Positions 11,640 to 23,080 of a DNA stretch of 64,000 bases are shown here, in pieces. Within the stretch, counting starts at the first letter, position 1, and each line of letters starts with the position of its first letter. The translations under genes were made by a program, and so were the position numbers. This DNA is from Agrostemma githago. Its lineage: Eukaryota; Streptophyta; Magnoliopsida; Caryophyllales; Caryophyllaceae. A model generated the notes under the pieces. It searched no databases. It had not been told where the DNA came from and saw only the letters and a list, made by a program, of their open reading frames with translations. The stretch spans positions 51,222,078 through 51,286,077 of the forward strand of contig OY288241.1 of assembly GCA_958450325.1 (NCBI GenBank). The letters run 5' to 3'.

Positions 11640-11836
11640 AGAAGATGAGTGGATCATTTAAGAACGTCAAGAAGATAAGTGACCTTACTACGAACGCTAA
11701 CAGTGTTGCAAGACACAGTCATGCTGCAAGTTCTACTGACTCCGGCAAATCTACACCGCAGCTTGCAACAGAGAGTTTGTTAACAAGTTCTACTGACTCC
11801 AGCAAATCTGCAAACGCTAGCAGTGATGAAGTATAG
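11640..11836 (+). CDS. Possible terminal exon, unknown protein
   Basis: After an acceptor-like ATTGCAG the plus strand is open to TAG at 11836: ETVKKMSGSFKNVKKISD, then a Ser/Thr/Ala-rich tail with two copies of SSTDS(G/S)KS and an acidic end (SSDEV). It could be the last exon of a small soluble protein, the only plus-strand candidate in the island. No upstream exons could be assigned and the family is not recognised. Confidence 0.25.
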
Positions 11837-12913
11837 TCTCCAGTCTCCACCCAAAGGGATACCCTTCATGAACTTGCTTGCGGTAGTTGTACCCAATCAA
11901 ATTAATTGTTACTCCTACAATTCTATTCCCAGATATTCAGGAACTGCTAGCTCGAATTGTTTTCTCTATAGGTCTTTCATCATTGTAATTTGCACATACG
12001 ATTCTGAGTACTCCATCTATTATATTACCATATGCAGACTCTTGTATCTAATGTTTCAGCTACATTCAAATATAGCTTTTGTCAAGGATAACTAATACTC
12101 CCTCCCTCGAGTCCCTTTTCTGATTACACAAATCTCAATGTCAGTTGGATTAGGGTTAAGAGTGATAAAATTGGGTTTAACTTACTTAGATTAAACAATT
12201 AGAGTTTCTTTACGACATAATCGTTAGAATCGTTACATGATTTCACATGAACGATGAAAAAAACGAGTATGGATGAAGAAGAGGATTACCTGCACTGACG
12301 ATCGATGATCTGAATAAACAAAAATACACCCACCAATTAACAATAAAAGCACCAAATAAAAGAAAATCACTGATTACATTAAAGAAACTTGAATCACATT
12401 CAATTAACAATGAAAAACAATGTTGCATAGAGCACCAATGCACAGAACAACATTGCACACAAATCAAAAAGACATAAATATACCCAGCAAATTGTAAAAA
12501 TACCAAATCTAGAAAAATCACAGATTACATGATTCGGCGACCTTCAAAACTGAAATCGAACAAGCAAGGGCAAAAGAACCCACCCAGGAAAGTAATGCAC
12601 CAAAAAAAATACTAACTTCATTTGAGCAGAACACAACTTTATATCACCTAATCAAGAACCAATTCTGCGACACTCAAACTCAAACTCGATCAATGATGAT
12701 AAGTTCAGGGAATGATATTTCCGTGTCAATGATGAAAACTCGTTTTCTATGAAAATAAGTCCGATAATAAGGCAAAAGCAACTAATCGATTCAACCAATC
12801 CCGCTTGCTCAACATGCGAATTTTTTCTATACGAAATAAAGAAAGGCTTCACACACACTATTATACGAAAGTAATAGGTATGAAGAAATTCAAAGCAAGC
12901 ATATCGTAAATAC
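11837..12913. other. AT-rich non-coding sequence
   Basis: No supportable gene. A Stowaway-like end (ACTCCCTCCCTC) lies near 12091, without a visible partner. The stretch upstream of 12913 would be the intron following the Mei2-like exon. Confidence 0.3.
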
Positions 12914-13388
12914 CTCGAAAAGGCTCTTCAATTCAGAGTCCTCAACATTAATGTTAATATTACGAACAAACAACGTTCTCGAAGGGTATTCTCCGTATGG
13001 ATGTTCTCCTGCAACTGTCCCTACACCATTCGGAGCCCCGAAATGGATCATCCCATTGCCAGTCATGCCATCGGAGAGGCTGACCTTTGCAATACCTAAG
13101 CTCAAGCTCTCTTGAAGATTGTTTTCCATCTCCATACCTCCCAAGTTTCCGAAAATATCATTCTCCTCCATATCGTCATCGTGGCTATACAGCGCAGTAA
13201 AGAGCCATAGTCGTTAGCGATATCAGCAAAGAGCTCAGCCTCATCGCCAGGAAGAACAAACCCGACTGTCCGATTCAAGGTTTCAACGTCGAGGATATCA
13301 GTTCCCTCGACGTCTAGGTTGACCTTATCCAAGGTTGGTGCATTGTCGTCAACAGTCTGACATGCATTGATAGCATCATTCACGATCA
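12914..13388 (-). pseudogene. Mei2-like (AML) RNA-binding protein exon, frameshifted fragment
   Basis: One 475 bp exon on the minus strand, bounded by an acceptor (CTTGCAG, 13391-13389) and a donor (GTATTT, 12913 down). The first half reads TDILDVETLNRTVGFVLPGDEAELFADIA; after a frame change near 13190-13205 it reads MEENDIFGNLGGMEMENN, LGIAKVSLSDG, then GVGTVAGEHPYGEYPSRTLFVRNI, NVEDSELKSLFE. This is the region leading into the first RRM of plant AML/Mei2-like proteins (TVAGEHPYGEHPSRTLFVRNIN.NVEDSEL), which regulate meiosis and early development in the nucleus. The following exons of RRM1 and all of RRM2/RRM3 are absent, so this is a broken fragment. Confidence 0.7.
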
Positions 13389-14502
13389 CTGCAAGTCAAT
13401 GTAAAACTTTATACCAGGAGACAAAACAAGAAATCTTACAACATAATATAAACAACATCAGAGGCTTAGTCCCAAAATATTTGGAGTCGGCTAACATGAA
13501 TCGGTATCCAAGGTCACCAAGTCGTCATCCATAAAAAAAATACAGTAATAAAATAAAATAAAATAATAATTTTACGTTTTTTTGTGGCGAAGAACAGGCA
13601 ATGAGCTGGAAAATAAGGAGCATCGGTCGAGGTACGATATACAGAAGAGGATCCGTGAATATTCCATGGACGTGTTCGCGTTTCTCTGGACTTGGACTTA
13701 CCCGATGAAGGAATGTTCCAAGATCCTAGCATAATGATCAACCAATCAAAAGAGTCAAATCGGCACGAATAGTAGATTAAAGCAGCCTCGAATAACCAGA
13801 AACAAATTAAATCAGGCTGGGGGGGGGGAATGAGCATAACTACAAAAACAACTTGAATCGGGATGAAAAAAGGGGGGAGGGAAATAGAGGAAAGGCAATA
13901 AGAAGAGCAGAGGCAGCCAAGAGGAAAAGTTAGAAATACAAAGATATAAAAATTGAATGAAAATTAGATAATTAAGAAAAAAAATGAATCTTTTTGGGCA
14001 TAAACCGGAGAAAACACAGGAAAAGAGCACACAATACACCCAGAAATACAAAGTTGTACAATAATTAACCGATGTGAACAAATTTTAAGAAAAATAGAAT
14101 GTGAATGAGAAATGGGCTGAAAAAAAAAGATGAAATGGATTGTAAATTAAAAAAGATGCATTAATTCTGTTCAGACAAACCCTTCTACGAAAACTTATCA
14201 AATCAAACGAAATCAAATGAAACAAGCTTAGGTGCCAAAAAACAAGAACCGCATCGGACCAAAATGCCAACAATGTTGCTGTTTTCTGTATGCTTCATAA
14301 GATTCAGGGACTTCTCACAGGACCTGAAAGACTTACAGACATCAAAAATGCACAAACACTTCAGAGAATGAACCACAACCTTGAGGGAAATTGCAGACAC
14401 TATCTAAAATCAACTAACATGACAATTACCCAGATGTACTTCGAAGCGCAAGCCAAAAAACGTGATACAAAGGTGATGCATTTACCCTAAAATCACAAAC
14501 AA
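13389..14502. other. Non-coding sequence upstream of the Mei2-like exon
   Basis: Contains a short segment near 13460-13505 (ggcttagtcccaaaatattt, then ggagtcggctaacatgaat) that I recall as a common plant SINE-type sequence; no SINE boundaries are seen. A frame at 13514-13837 (minus) has a plausible donor but no recognisable product. 14180-14240 matches the leader repeat near 10080. Confidence 0.3.
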
Positions 14503-15112
14503 AAAAACATGTATTCCTAAACCAAAACCCCAGCATCAAAATCCAATGAACGATCGAAACTTTATGCAGAAAACATAAGATCATCAAAACCCCATCAATC
14601 AAAGATTGAAACTTCATTCACAAAAAGCGAATCTAAAAATGCAGAAAACACAAGATCATCATACCCCATCATCAAATCCAAACAAAAATCTCACCAAAAA
14701 TTAGATAATTGGAATTTCGATTATACCAGAGCGATGGTCAGGGAAGTTGAGCGGCGCTGAAAACTTCGCATGACGACGTCGGCGAGCAATGATCTGGGTT
14801 CAAGCCAAAAACAAATAAACTTACCAAATCAAATCACAGTCATAAACAACAACCAAAACCGAAACCCTAAAACCGAAACCAAATCCAAGGAAACGGGGAA
14901 AAACCAATTACACCTGGGTCACTCGAATCCCTGAAGAAAACCAAACCTTTTGGACGATCCGACCACCTGAGACGAAAGGGGAGCACGCAAGATCAACAAA
15001 AAAAAAGAAACGAAAAAGGGGAGCAAAAAATAAGGACGATTACAGAGAGAAGCGAGGAAGGAGAGTAGAGAGAGAAGCAAGGAGGAAGAAATGAAGGGAG
15101 ACAGCAGGAGCA
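14503..15112 (-). repeat. Leader duplication, downstream copy (~610 bp)
   Basis: Near-identical to 17263-17872, same orientation. It carries C/T-rich transcript-start sequence, a putative non-coding exon (about 14913-14969, minus) and intron sequence of a 5' leader. Its start (TGTGCTCCTGCTGTC on the minus strand) abuts the 3' UTR of the UBC2 copy only 66 bp after the expected stop codon. Confidence 0.85.
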
Positions 15113-15178
15113 CATATTACTGGGATTTGGCCATATTTATTAGTAAGATTGCAGCTGCAAGTAATAATAGAGTATAAC

Positions 15179-16375
15179 TTAGTCAACATTCCAGCTCTGT
15201 TCGACGATCTCCCGTACTCTCCTATTGTAATCCCGCTTGTTCTCGCTGAACATCCGGGCAGCTTCTGAGTTTGCAGGCGAGTTTGGGTTGGGAGCGCAGA
15301 GTAACGACTGTCAAGGAAAAAGCAAACATAAACACGAGTCATTAAAAGCATGATCGTATATTTGGGTTTAAGCTTAAACCGGGTCTAAAATAAATCCACA
15401 GAGATTAGACATGGCTAAAGTGACCCGACCCAAACCCAAATAAGTCAACCCAAACCCAAAATGAAGACCTGAGTTTGACTCATAACCTGAATTGACCCGA
15501 CCTAACCCGAAACTTGGCCCGACCATATACACCTCTCAATCTCTCATGCTCATTATATGAACTATGCAGTTTAGAGTTTAGATTCACAACAAATTAATTA
15601 ACCACACGCATTAATTTAGCACTCGGTAATACACGGTTAGTAACCTTTCAATGCAATATGAGTACAGTAGAAAAAGCGGATGGTAACTACTCGGTACCTG
15701 TATTGAAGTCAGGATAGCAGCAACGTCGTATATTGGACTCCATTGATTTTGTAAGATATCGAGACAGATGCTTCCATCAGCATATACTGATAAGACGAGA
15801 AAAAAGGGTGATGAAAAGAGCGAGCTACATGCTGAAGCTGTGGACAGAAACTATGGGTTGAAGTGAACTTACTGTTGGGGTGGAACATTCGAGATACAAA
15901 GCGCTCTGTGGGTGGCTTGTTGGGGTAATCCTCGCTGAACTGTAGTATCAGCTTGAACGTGCCTGATATAGATTCAAAAGTACAAACTTTATACAAATGA
16001 TCGATACAAAGGGCAGATGATGAATTTGGCGCGAAGATTGTGACAGCACGGAGGAGTTCATTAATGGAAAAAGGTTAACAAGAAGAATTCAGTAGGGTTT
16101 TTATTGGTATTTTCACTTACCTCCATCCCACGGTGTGTCATCGGGTCTGCAATTGAAACAAGAAAAGAAGGTTAATTTGATCGATGTCAAAGTTTTTAAA
16201 ACAGTCGATGATTTAAAAAGACGGAAAAAGCTAATTCTTCAGAAACCTACCCAAATATCACGGCATTCCATAGCATTATGTTATTATCTTGAGGAGCACC
16301 ACTGATACCAGCCGGTGGATCTTGCTGCAGTCGCTTGAAATCCCGCATCAACCTCTTTCTAGCAGGAGTCGACAT
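15179..16375 (-). CDS. UBC2: Ubiquitin-conjugating enzyme E2, UBC1/2 (RAD6) type, five exons, 1-nt frameshift near the C-terminus
   Basis: Exons on the minus strand: 16375-16251, 16146-16121, 15962-15873, 15786-15698, 15308-15179, all with GT..AG borders and consistent phase. The protein starts MSTPARKRLMRDFKRLQQDP and contains the E2 landmarks FSEDYPNKPP, the HPN motif (MFHPN) and the active-site Cys in GSICLDILQNQWSP. RAD6-type E2s attach ubiquitin (for example to histone H2B or PCNA) in the nucleus and cytosol. One extra A in an AAA (plus strand 15240-15242) shifts exon 5, replacing the usual SENKRDYNRRVREIVEQSW end by SEKQAGLQ and a stop at 15224-15222: 138 instead of about 152 residues. 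Other departures from the family are V to E in PPTERF and D to A in LCAPNPNSP. So it is either a decaying copy or has a base-call error; splice sites and catalytic core are intact. Confidence 0.85.
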
Positions 16376-17262
16376 CCTCACCGCCTAAAATGTTAAATGA
16401 AAATATAAATTAGCAAATCTAACATCCTGGCGCGGCTAATTTAAAAAGAATAAATACACTGGTTATTCGCTGAAATTTCTCGAAGAAATTTATCTTACGA
16501 TTTGGAATCAACAGATACCAAAAGAACCAAAAGATTCCTAAAAGAACAGCTTCATTGGAGAATCTCGACACACATAATCGAAGAGACTTAACAAACTATT
16601 GACTGTCGAGAAAGGCGGAATCTTTAAATGTCTCACTAAATTAGGGAGTATTTCATTGCTATTTGATTTGTGAAGTTCACACAGAAACCCTAAAAATTGG
16701 TAAAATAATACTTTAAACATCTAGCTTATTAGGAAAATTGGTAAAATTGGTAAAATTGGAGTAACTCATAAGCTAAGAAAGCACCAATTCTCAGCTATAG
16801 GAATCAAATTAAAACTCAAAGCATTAGTTTACGACAAATTTTTCGTGAATGATCAACTGACATACCAAAATTACAAAGAGATTACATATATTTCAGTTAA
16901 TTAACTATCAATTGTCGAGAAAGGCTGAATCTTTAAACATCTAGCTTATTAGGGAGTATTTCATCTACTTGATTTGCAAAGTTCATGAAGAAAACCTAAA
17001 ATTTGGAAAATTAAAAACTCGGAAGATAAGAAAGTGTGAATTCTCAGGTATACGAATCAAATTAAAACTCCAAAGTAATCGGGGATTACCTGATCACCGA
17101 TAGTCAATAGGGTTCACGCAAAAGCTGAAACGCTGATCGACGAACGTCAAAATTGACCTAAATCGATCAATTCACCAGAAAACGATCACTCTACCTGAAA
17201 TGAAAGGGTAAAAAACAAACGTCAATACGAAAAAGAAAAAAAAAATCAACCAAGCAAACAAA
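16376..17262 (-). other. 5' leader/intron of the UBC2 copy with an internal ~300 bp tandem duplication
   Basis: No ORF. The block around 16600-16820 (gtcgagaaaggcggaatct ... attaaaactc) recurs diverged at 16913-17070. It includes a run of ggtaaaatt repeats at 16733-16760. Acceptor- and donor-like sites fit a leader intron before the ATG at 16375. Confidence 0.45.
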
Positions 17263-17872
17263 AAAACATGTATTCCTAAACCAAAACCCCATCATCAAAA
17301 TCCAATCAACGATCGAAACTTTATGCAGAAAACATAAGATCATCAAAACCCCATCAATCAAAGATTGAAACTTCATTCATAAAAATCTAATCTAAAAATG
17401 CAGAAAACACACGATCATCAAACCCTATCATCAAATCCAAACAAAAATCTCACCAAAAATTAGATAATTGGAATTTCGATTATACCAGAGCGATGGTCAG
17501 TGACGATGAGCGGCGCTGAAAACTTCGCATGACGACGTCGGCGAGCAATGATCTGGGTTCAAGCCAAAAACAAATAAACTTACCAAATCAAATCACAGTC
17601 ATAAACAACAACCAAAACCGAAACCCTAAAACCAAAACCAAATCCCAGGAAACGGGGAAAAACCAATTACACCTGGGTCACTCGAATCCCTGAAGAAAAC
17701 CAAACCATTTGGACGATCCGACCACCTGAGACGAAAGGGGAGCACGCAAGATCAGCAAAAAAAAAGGTAACGAAAAAGGGGAGCAAAAAATAAGGACGAT
17801 TACAGAGAGAAGCGAGGAAGGAGAGTAGAGAGAGAAGCAAGGAGGAAGAAATGGAGGGAGACAGCAGGAGCA
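17263..17872 (-). repeat. Leader duplication, upstream copy (UBC2 promoter/5' leader)
   Basis: Same ~610 bp as 14503-15112. This copy lies 0.9 kb upstream of the UBC2 ATG and is the likely original leader. Just upstream (17890-17955) are a dyad (gtagttac..gtaactac) and CCCTTTAAAAAGGG, which recur near 10550-10600 before the casein kinase fragment. Confidence 0.8.
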
Positions 17873-17987
17873 CAACATTTATATTTTTTTTTAGAGTTTA
17901 GTGTAGTTACTAGCTACAGTAACTACAATCTCTCCCTTTTTAAAGGGTAGAGGATATAAAATAAAAGATATATATTTATGTGAGATA

Positions 17988-18830
17988 TGTTAGCAATATA
18001 GTAGTATAAAGAAGGAACAAGCTTATCTGGTTGTGGCGTGACAAAGTTACTCTCCTAATGTCGAATTTGTCCCGTACACTACACACGGCTTTTCTCGACA
18101 ATCGAACCCCAGGAGTACACAATCTTTGCAGCTTCGATGTATACGGAACTGCAAATTGAACACTACCAAGAACGTTGCCAAGTAACCTCGGAAATATTTG
18201 AGAGTAGAAATATTAAAGAGAGAAAGTGAAGAGAGAAGAGAAGAGATGAGTTGTGTGTTGTAAGTGAATGTAGGAGGGGGTTTATATAGCAAACTTTGAG
18301 GAGAAACCAAAACTTGAATTAATGGTGTAGCAAAAAATAAAAAGAGTAGGTGCATGAACCAACCAGATGCATCTCCCACATTGATAGAATAATCAAGAAG
18401 GCTCTAGAATTTATTGGGACTTGTGCCAAATTTTTGTAGCAAACAAAAACGTAAAAATGGGTTTAAACCCGCGGCAGGCACATATGTGGTTCAAGGCCAA
18501 ACCCACACATCTCAATAACAGGCCCATTTTACTTCAAGTGATAATACTAGGAAGGAGGAAGCTTATAAACAGCAAGTCTTCCTCTTATTTTTCCAATCTA
18601 GGATAACACCACAAAGGAAGCTAAAAAATAACCAAACTTTGTCAATGTGGGAGAAGTCTCATTTTTTCCTTATTTTCTCAATGTGGTACAACAAGTAAGG
18701 AAGCTTCTTTTGAAGCCTATAACCGAGCCACTAAATGGTGATGTGGGATACTTATCCAACAATCCCCCACATGCTACAAAAGAAGATTTCAAAGGATAAA
18801 GAAGATAGTTGGCAACGAGGGTTTAGTGTT
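17988..18830 (-). repeat. 3' LTR of the copia element
   Basis: Begins (plus strand) TGTTAGCA and aligns over its length with 34488-35343. Its inner end has diverged after 'gggtttagt', so 18830 is approximate. Inward, 18831-19375 is the element's non-coding 3' region, with nothing else seen. Confidence 0.85.
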
Positions 18831-19375
18831 AAGATGTTAATGTCTTTCGGACATGAATTAACACCCAGTGAATACGCTTTCCCTCAAACCGTCATCTTAG
18901 GTTGAATCTTTGACCTTGAACCATAGATGAAGTTGGTGAGAGGTCATTGCTCACTTACTTAACCCCAAATCAAGGCAAGTGTTCGCGACTACGTTCATTT
19001 CTCTATGAACGAAAATTGGTCATTATCTTGTACTTGGACTTGTTTAAGTGCCCCCACATCTTCCTAGTACTTCATGAGTGCTCTAGAGGTCCCAAGTCAA
19101 AGGCCCCTCATAGGGGGCGGGCAAAGCCCCCCACACTCACATAGGCAAGTTCATCAAGTTTGACTGTCACGCAAACCACCCACGAATGGACTATGAATTT
19201 GTTAAGAGCTATGAGCTCAAACTTACACATGTGACAGTACATACAAACACACAATGCTACGAAAAAAAATCAATTTTATTCATAGGAATGGTCCGTAACA
19301 TTAAAATTCGAGATCCATGTGACTTCGTTTGACCACATTGAACTTAGCGGTACTAAGTTAGGTATCCATCACATT

Positions 19376-20279
19376 TCACTCTTTCACTGGCTTTAAACCC
19401 ATTCCTTGTGTTGTTTCCAGCACCATCTTTCTACCAAGGCCTTTCGTGAGAGGATCCGCAATGTTCCTCTCACTACGTACGTATTCTACTGATATCACAT
19501 TTCCAACGATCATATTTTTCACACTTCTGTGCCTCAAACAGATGTGCCTTTTCTTGCCATTGTAAGCTTGACTCTGGGCCACACTAGTTGCCGCTTGATC
19601 ATCACAATGCATGGACACGAAAGGAGTTGGCTTTCCCCATAATGGAATATCAGCTAGCAGACTTCTTAGCCACTCGGCTTCTTGTCCTACCAGTTCTAGA
19701 GCAATATATTCAGATTCCATAGTGGATTTAATCAAACATGTTTGTTTACTAGATTTCCATGATATAACAGCATTAGCAAGAGTAAAAACATAACCATTGG
19801 TTGAATTGATTTCATCGTTACCCGATATCCAGTTGGCATCAGTATACCCTTCTAAAACACAAAGTGTTCTACAAAAATGTAGTCCTCAATCAGCCGTTCC
19901 TTTTAGGTATTTTAAGAGCCTTAATAAAGCATTCCAATGATCATCATTTGGATTGTGAGTGTAACGACTCAAACGGCGTACAACATAAGCTATATCAGGT
20001 CTAGTATAATTCATCAAATACATCAAACTACCAAGTATTTTTGCATATCTTTCTTGTGACACACTCTCGCCGAGATGTTTACACAAATGTATACTTGCAT
20101 CATATGGTGTACTTACAGGATTACAGTCAAACATGTTAAATTTCTTTAAGATCTTTTCAACATAGTGAGACTGATTTAAACACATGTCATTTTTAGTTCT
20201 AATAATCTTAATTCCAAGGATTGCGTCGGCTTCTCCAAGATCTTTCATGTCAAAACGTGAATTAAGAAACCTTTTAGTG
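19376..20279 (-). pseudogene. Copia RT C-terminus and RNase H, continuation of the frame at 31498
   Basis: Minus strand, directly beyond the other end of element A. Reads KRFLNSRFDMKDLGEADAIL, ILGSLMYLMNYTRPDIAYVV, a stop after YLKGTAD, then RNase H with STMESEYIALELVGQEAEWL, HCDDQAATSVAQS and RHICLRHRSVKNMI, ending with ADPLTKGL and KPVKE. Removing element A and one TAGTG rejoins this frame exactly with the part ending at 31498, so the insertion point is certain. Confidence 0.9.
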
Positions 20280-21355
20280 TGTGGACATGACGTAGGTCCA
20301 CCCCGACGTGGCCACGCGCGGGTTTGGGTATGCGAATGAATCTCGTGGTGAGATTGTTCTCGGGTTCGAAATTTAAGTCAAAATGGAATCGCCACCGAAT
20401 TTTGTGGTTATTCGGAACCATACGAGCCCACTCTATGTCGTCATGGGTTGTACACAAAGTACGGCCCACTTCGATTTCAGAGTTTATGGGGCTTGTCCCT
20501 TTGCATTGCAATATCGATACCGTTTAAACCGGCTTTCGTATATAGAATGACTCTCGTGTGGCAATGGTTTCGGGCATCCGGAAACCAAGGTTCTGAGTAA
20601 GGGGTGAGGGTACGTGTTGGGAAGCCCACTAAGGACACCCAACCCCGCCCGCACATGGCGGCCTCTACTAAGACATCGTTCGTGTTCGTGCGCGCGCGCT
20701 AGTAAAACGATTAAATGATATGCGAACAGCGTTTTCGGGCTAAGCATGCGAGTTGTTGATTAACTACGTCATTTAATGCATCTTGATTCACGTCAAAGTG
20801 ATTTAGCATGTGATGTTCATTTGAATAAATAAATGGCAAACATCGAAAATAGAAAACTCGTAAATAAATTACAAATTACACGGGCGGAATACAACCCGGA
20901 ATTCACAATACAACGAGCAATAAATAGAATAATCGAATAGGAAACGGTAAACATTAACTATAAACGGACCCGTAAATAGAAAATGTAAGCTAAACCGCAA
21001 TTGAATAAATGGACGAACTTCGATTAAATACACATTATATTGTGCATTAAACGAAGGGCGGAGATATGGGACCTAGACGTGATGCTAGTCCGATCCCGAA
21101 TCTCAATGCCTTGTCCCGACTTATCACATCGAAAAATTGGCGTCTTAATTAGTCATGTATCGGATACGACTAAAGAGTCGTTGACACAAAACTAATTGTG
21201 AAAGACATCGATCAAAGTCGTAGAAGTGAATTAAAATGCATGAGTTTTGGAAAATAGGATCACGTGATTGTCCTTACACGCGACGACTAAGTCGTAAAAA
21301 AGACGAGTCTCGGATGATGCTTGAAGCTCTCGGTTTATTTTGAACAAAGGGACCC

Positions 21356-21462
21356 ACTCGATCGAGTCATGGCAAGGACTCGATCGAGTGCACACTCGAA
21401 GCCGCTACTGCCCAGTTTTTGGGGTCCAACTCGATCGAGTGGCCCATGGCACTCGATCGAGT
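21356..21462 (-). repeat. Distal palindrome cluster of element A LTR (two pairs)
   Basis: Four perfect ACTCGATCGAGT 12-mers at 21356, 21378, 21429 and 21451: two pairs, 22 bp within a pair and 73 bp between pairs. It lies about 1.1 kb downstream of the TATA in transcription sense. The same cluster is present in the other LTR near 29725-29830. Confidence 0.9.
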
Positions 21463-22029
21463 GCCCCCTGTACGAGGCATGGCTCATTTCATTTTTATTT
21501 ACTTGAATTCGATAATTGACCGAGTTAAATAAAAATATTGCATTATTTAAATTCAACTCGGTTCTCGATGTCATAAACGTGTATTATACGATTATGAGAC
21601 CGTTATCGGGATTTTATGAAATATGCTATTATGTGATTGAAAAGTTTGATTAATGACGAAATGATGTTCCTCCGCGTCACAACATCGAAACTAATCCTAT
21701 CGGATTAGGTGATGTCGGTTTTTGCATCAACGGATTCCGTGCTAATCTTAGAAATGGAATCAAACACGTTCAACTATGATCGACCACGATCACGTTACAA
21801 CCTTGAGTACATTGGGGCGGCGCTCCTCGAAAGGGTGCCACCTCCGTCGTGACTCGTAAAGGGATTAAACGGACTTTAGATGGTCGTCATAGTCAAATGG
21901 GTTCGAACCCGATTTTATTATTATGTACGTATACGCGGTAAATAAATGTTAAATGTTAGAATGCGAAGAAATAAAAAGTTAGTAACGAAATTGAAAAGTT
22001 AGTAAACGATAATTAAAATGTTAGTGTTA

Positions 22030-22080
<51 letters not shown>

Positions 22081-22312
22081 TAATAATAATAATAATAATA
22101 TTAATAATAGTATATACATAAATATATAAACATAAAAATAATAAGAAGAGGGGAGAAAGGATGTCGGGGTTTGAATTACACCCTCAACCTACATGCTTAA
22201 TGGCCTCGGAAACGAACTCGTAATAGCGACGGGAGTGCGGGAGTGTCGAGATATGTAGGGTGAGTTATGGTGTGTGTCTTTGACGAGTTTTGATCTCGGG
22301 GTTTTGAATGTA

Positions 22313-22358
<46 letters not shown>

Positions 22359-22526
22359 AGTGCCTAGAACTCAAGGGTGATGAATGTTTGAAGGTTGAAG
22401 ATGTAGTGTAAAATGTGACTGATTTTGGGTTGCCAAATTGTTGTAAGTGTAAGGTGATTAGGGTTGGAAAAGGATATGTAAAAAAGTTGTGGTGTCAAAA
22501 AGTTGTTTTGTGATGGGTGATGATGG

Positions 22527-22537
22527 GGTATTTATAG
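22527..22537 (-). promoter_or_regulatory. TATA box of element A LTR
   Basis: Minus strand CCTATAAATACC, immediately 3' of the proximal palindrome cluster; repeated at about 30969-30979. Confidence 0.6.
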
Positions 22538-22560
22538 GACAAATACCCCGGTTCAGGATC

Positions 22561-22668
22561 ACTCGATCGAGTGGCGCGGGTGCACTCGACCGAGTGCCCG
22601 GTTTGGGTCCGGTTTGGCGGGTTCATGGCCTTACTCGACCGAGTGAGTGTGAACCACTCGATCGAGTG
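22561..22668 (-). repeat. Proximal palindrome cluster of element A LTR (two pairs)
   Basis: ACTCGATCGAGT at 22561, ACTCGACCGAGT at 22584 and 22633, ACTCGATCGAGT at 22656: steps 23, 49, 23. It lies just upstream of the TATA box on the minus strand. The copy in the 5' LTR is at 31001-31098, with one motif mutated to ACTCGAACGAGT. Confidence 0.9.
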
Positions 22669-23067
22669 TGTGTGAACGGAGGAAGTGTAAATAGGGAATG
22701 ATTGTTGACCATTTTTGAAAGGATTTGGTTGTTGTGACCTGATTCATTTTGTGTATTTGGATGCAGCGTGAGGCTGGTTTCGTCTCGGGATTCGACTTTG
22801 ACCGGGTTTTGACTCGGTCGCTAAAAGACGATTTTATTTCCGGTGACGGTTTTGACCCAAATTAGTCTCATTTTATTGGAAACGGCCCACTGGGCCTGGA
22901 TTTGAGGTCGGTTTTGAGAGATTTGCACTCCGCTAAATGCCCACGTCGGATACTATTGATTCCGAGTCCGTATTCGAGCGTATTAAGTCACGTTTACGTC
23001 CGATCATCATCGGGTGTTTTGTCGGAAGCTGCTATAGACACTAGCAGGCAAAATGCGGGTGTCTACA

Positions 23068-23080
23068 GAGCCCCCACTCT
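23068..23080 (-). other. Polypurine tract of element A
   Basis: Minus strand AGAGTGGGGGCTC directly before the 3' LTR; the identical tract precedes the 3' LTR of element B (53437-53449). Confidence 0.75.

Larger units (their letters stand above)
20280..23067 (-). repeat. 3' LTR of element A
   Basis: Plus strand TGTGGACATG...GTGTCTACA. Contains two palindrome clusters (21356-21462, 22561-22668), a TAA microsatellite (about 22029-22110), a GT run (about 22315-22355) and a TATA box (minus strand CTATAAATA, 22527-22537). Confidence 0.92.

Noticed and set aside
13514..13837. 107-codon frame upstream of the Mei2-like exon
   Set aside because: No match to Mei2-like N-termini or other families known to me; ends in a repeat-like run.
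6891..17982. Helitron ends around the gene-fragment island
   Set aside because: No convincing TC start or hairpin plus CTRR end found by eye; capture mechanism left open.
20484..20747. Identical 87-codon minus-strand frames at 20484-20747 and 28850-29113
   Set aside because: Same sequence in the two LTRs of element A; no family features; LTR regulatory DNA explains it.
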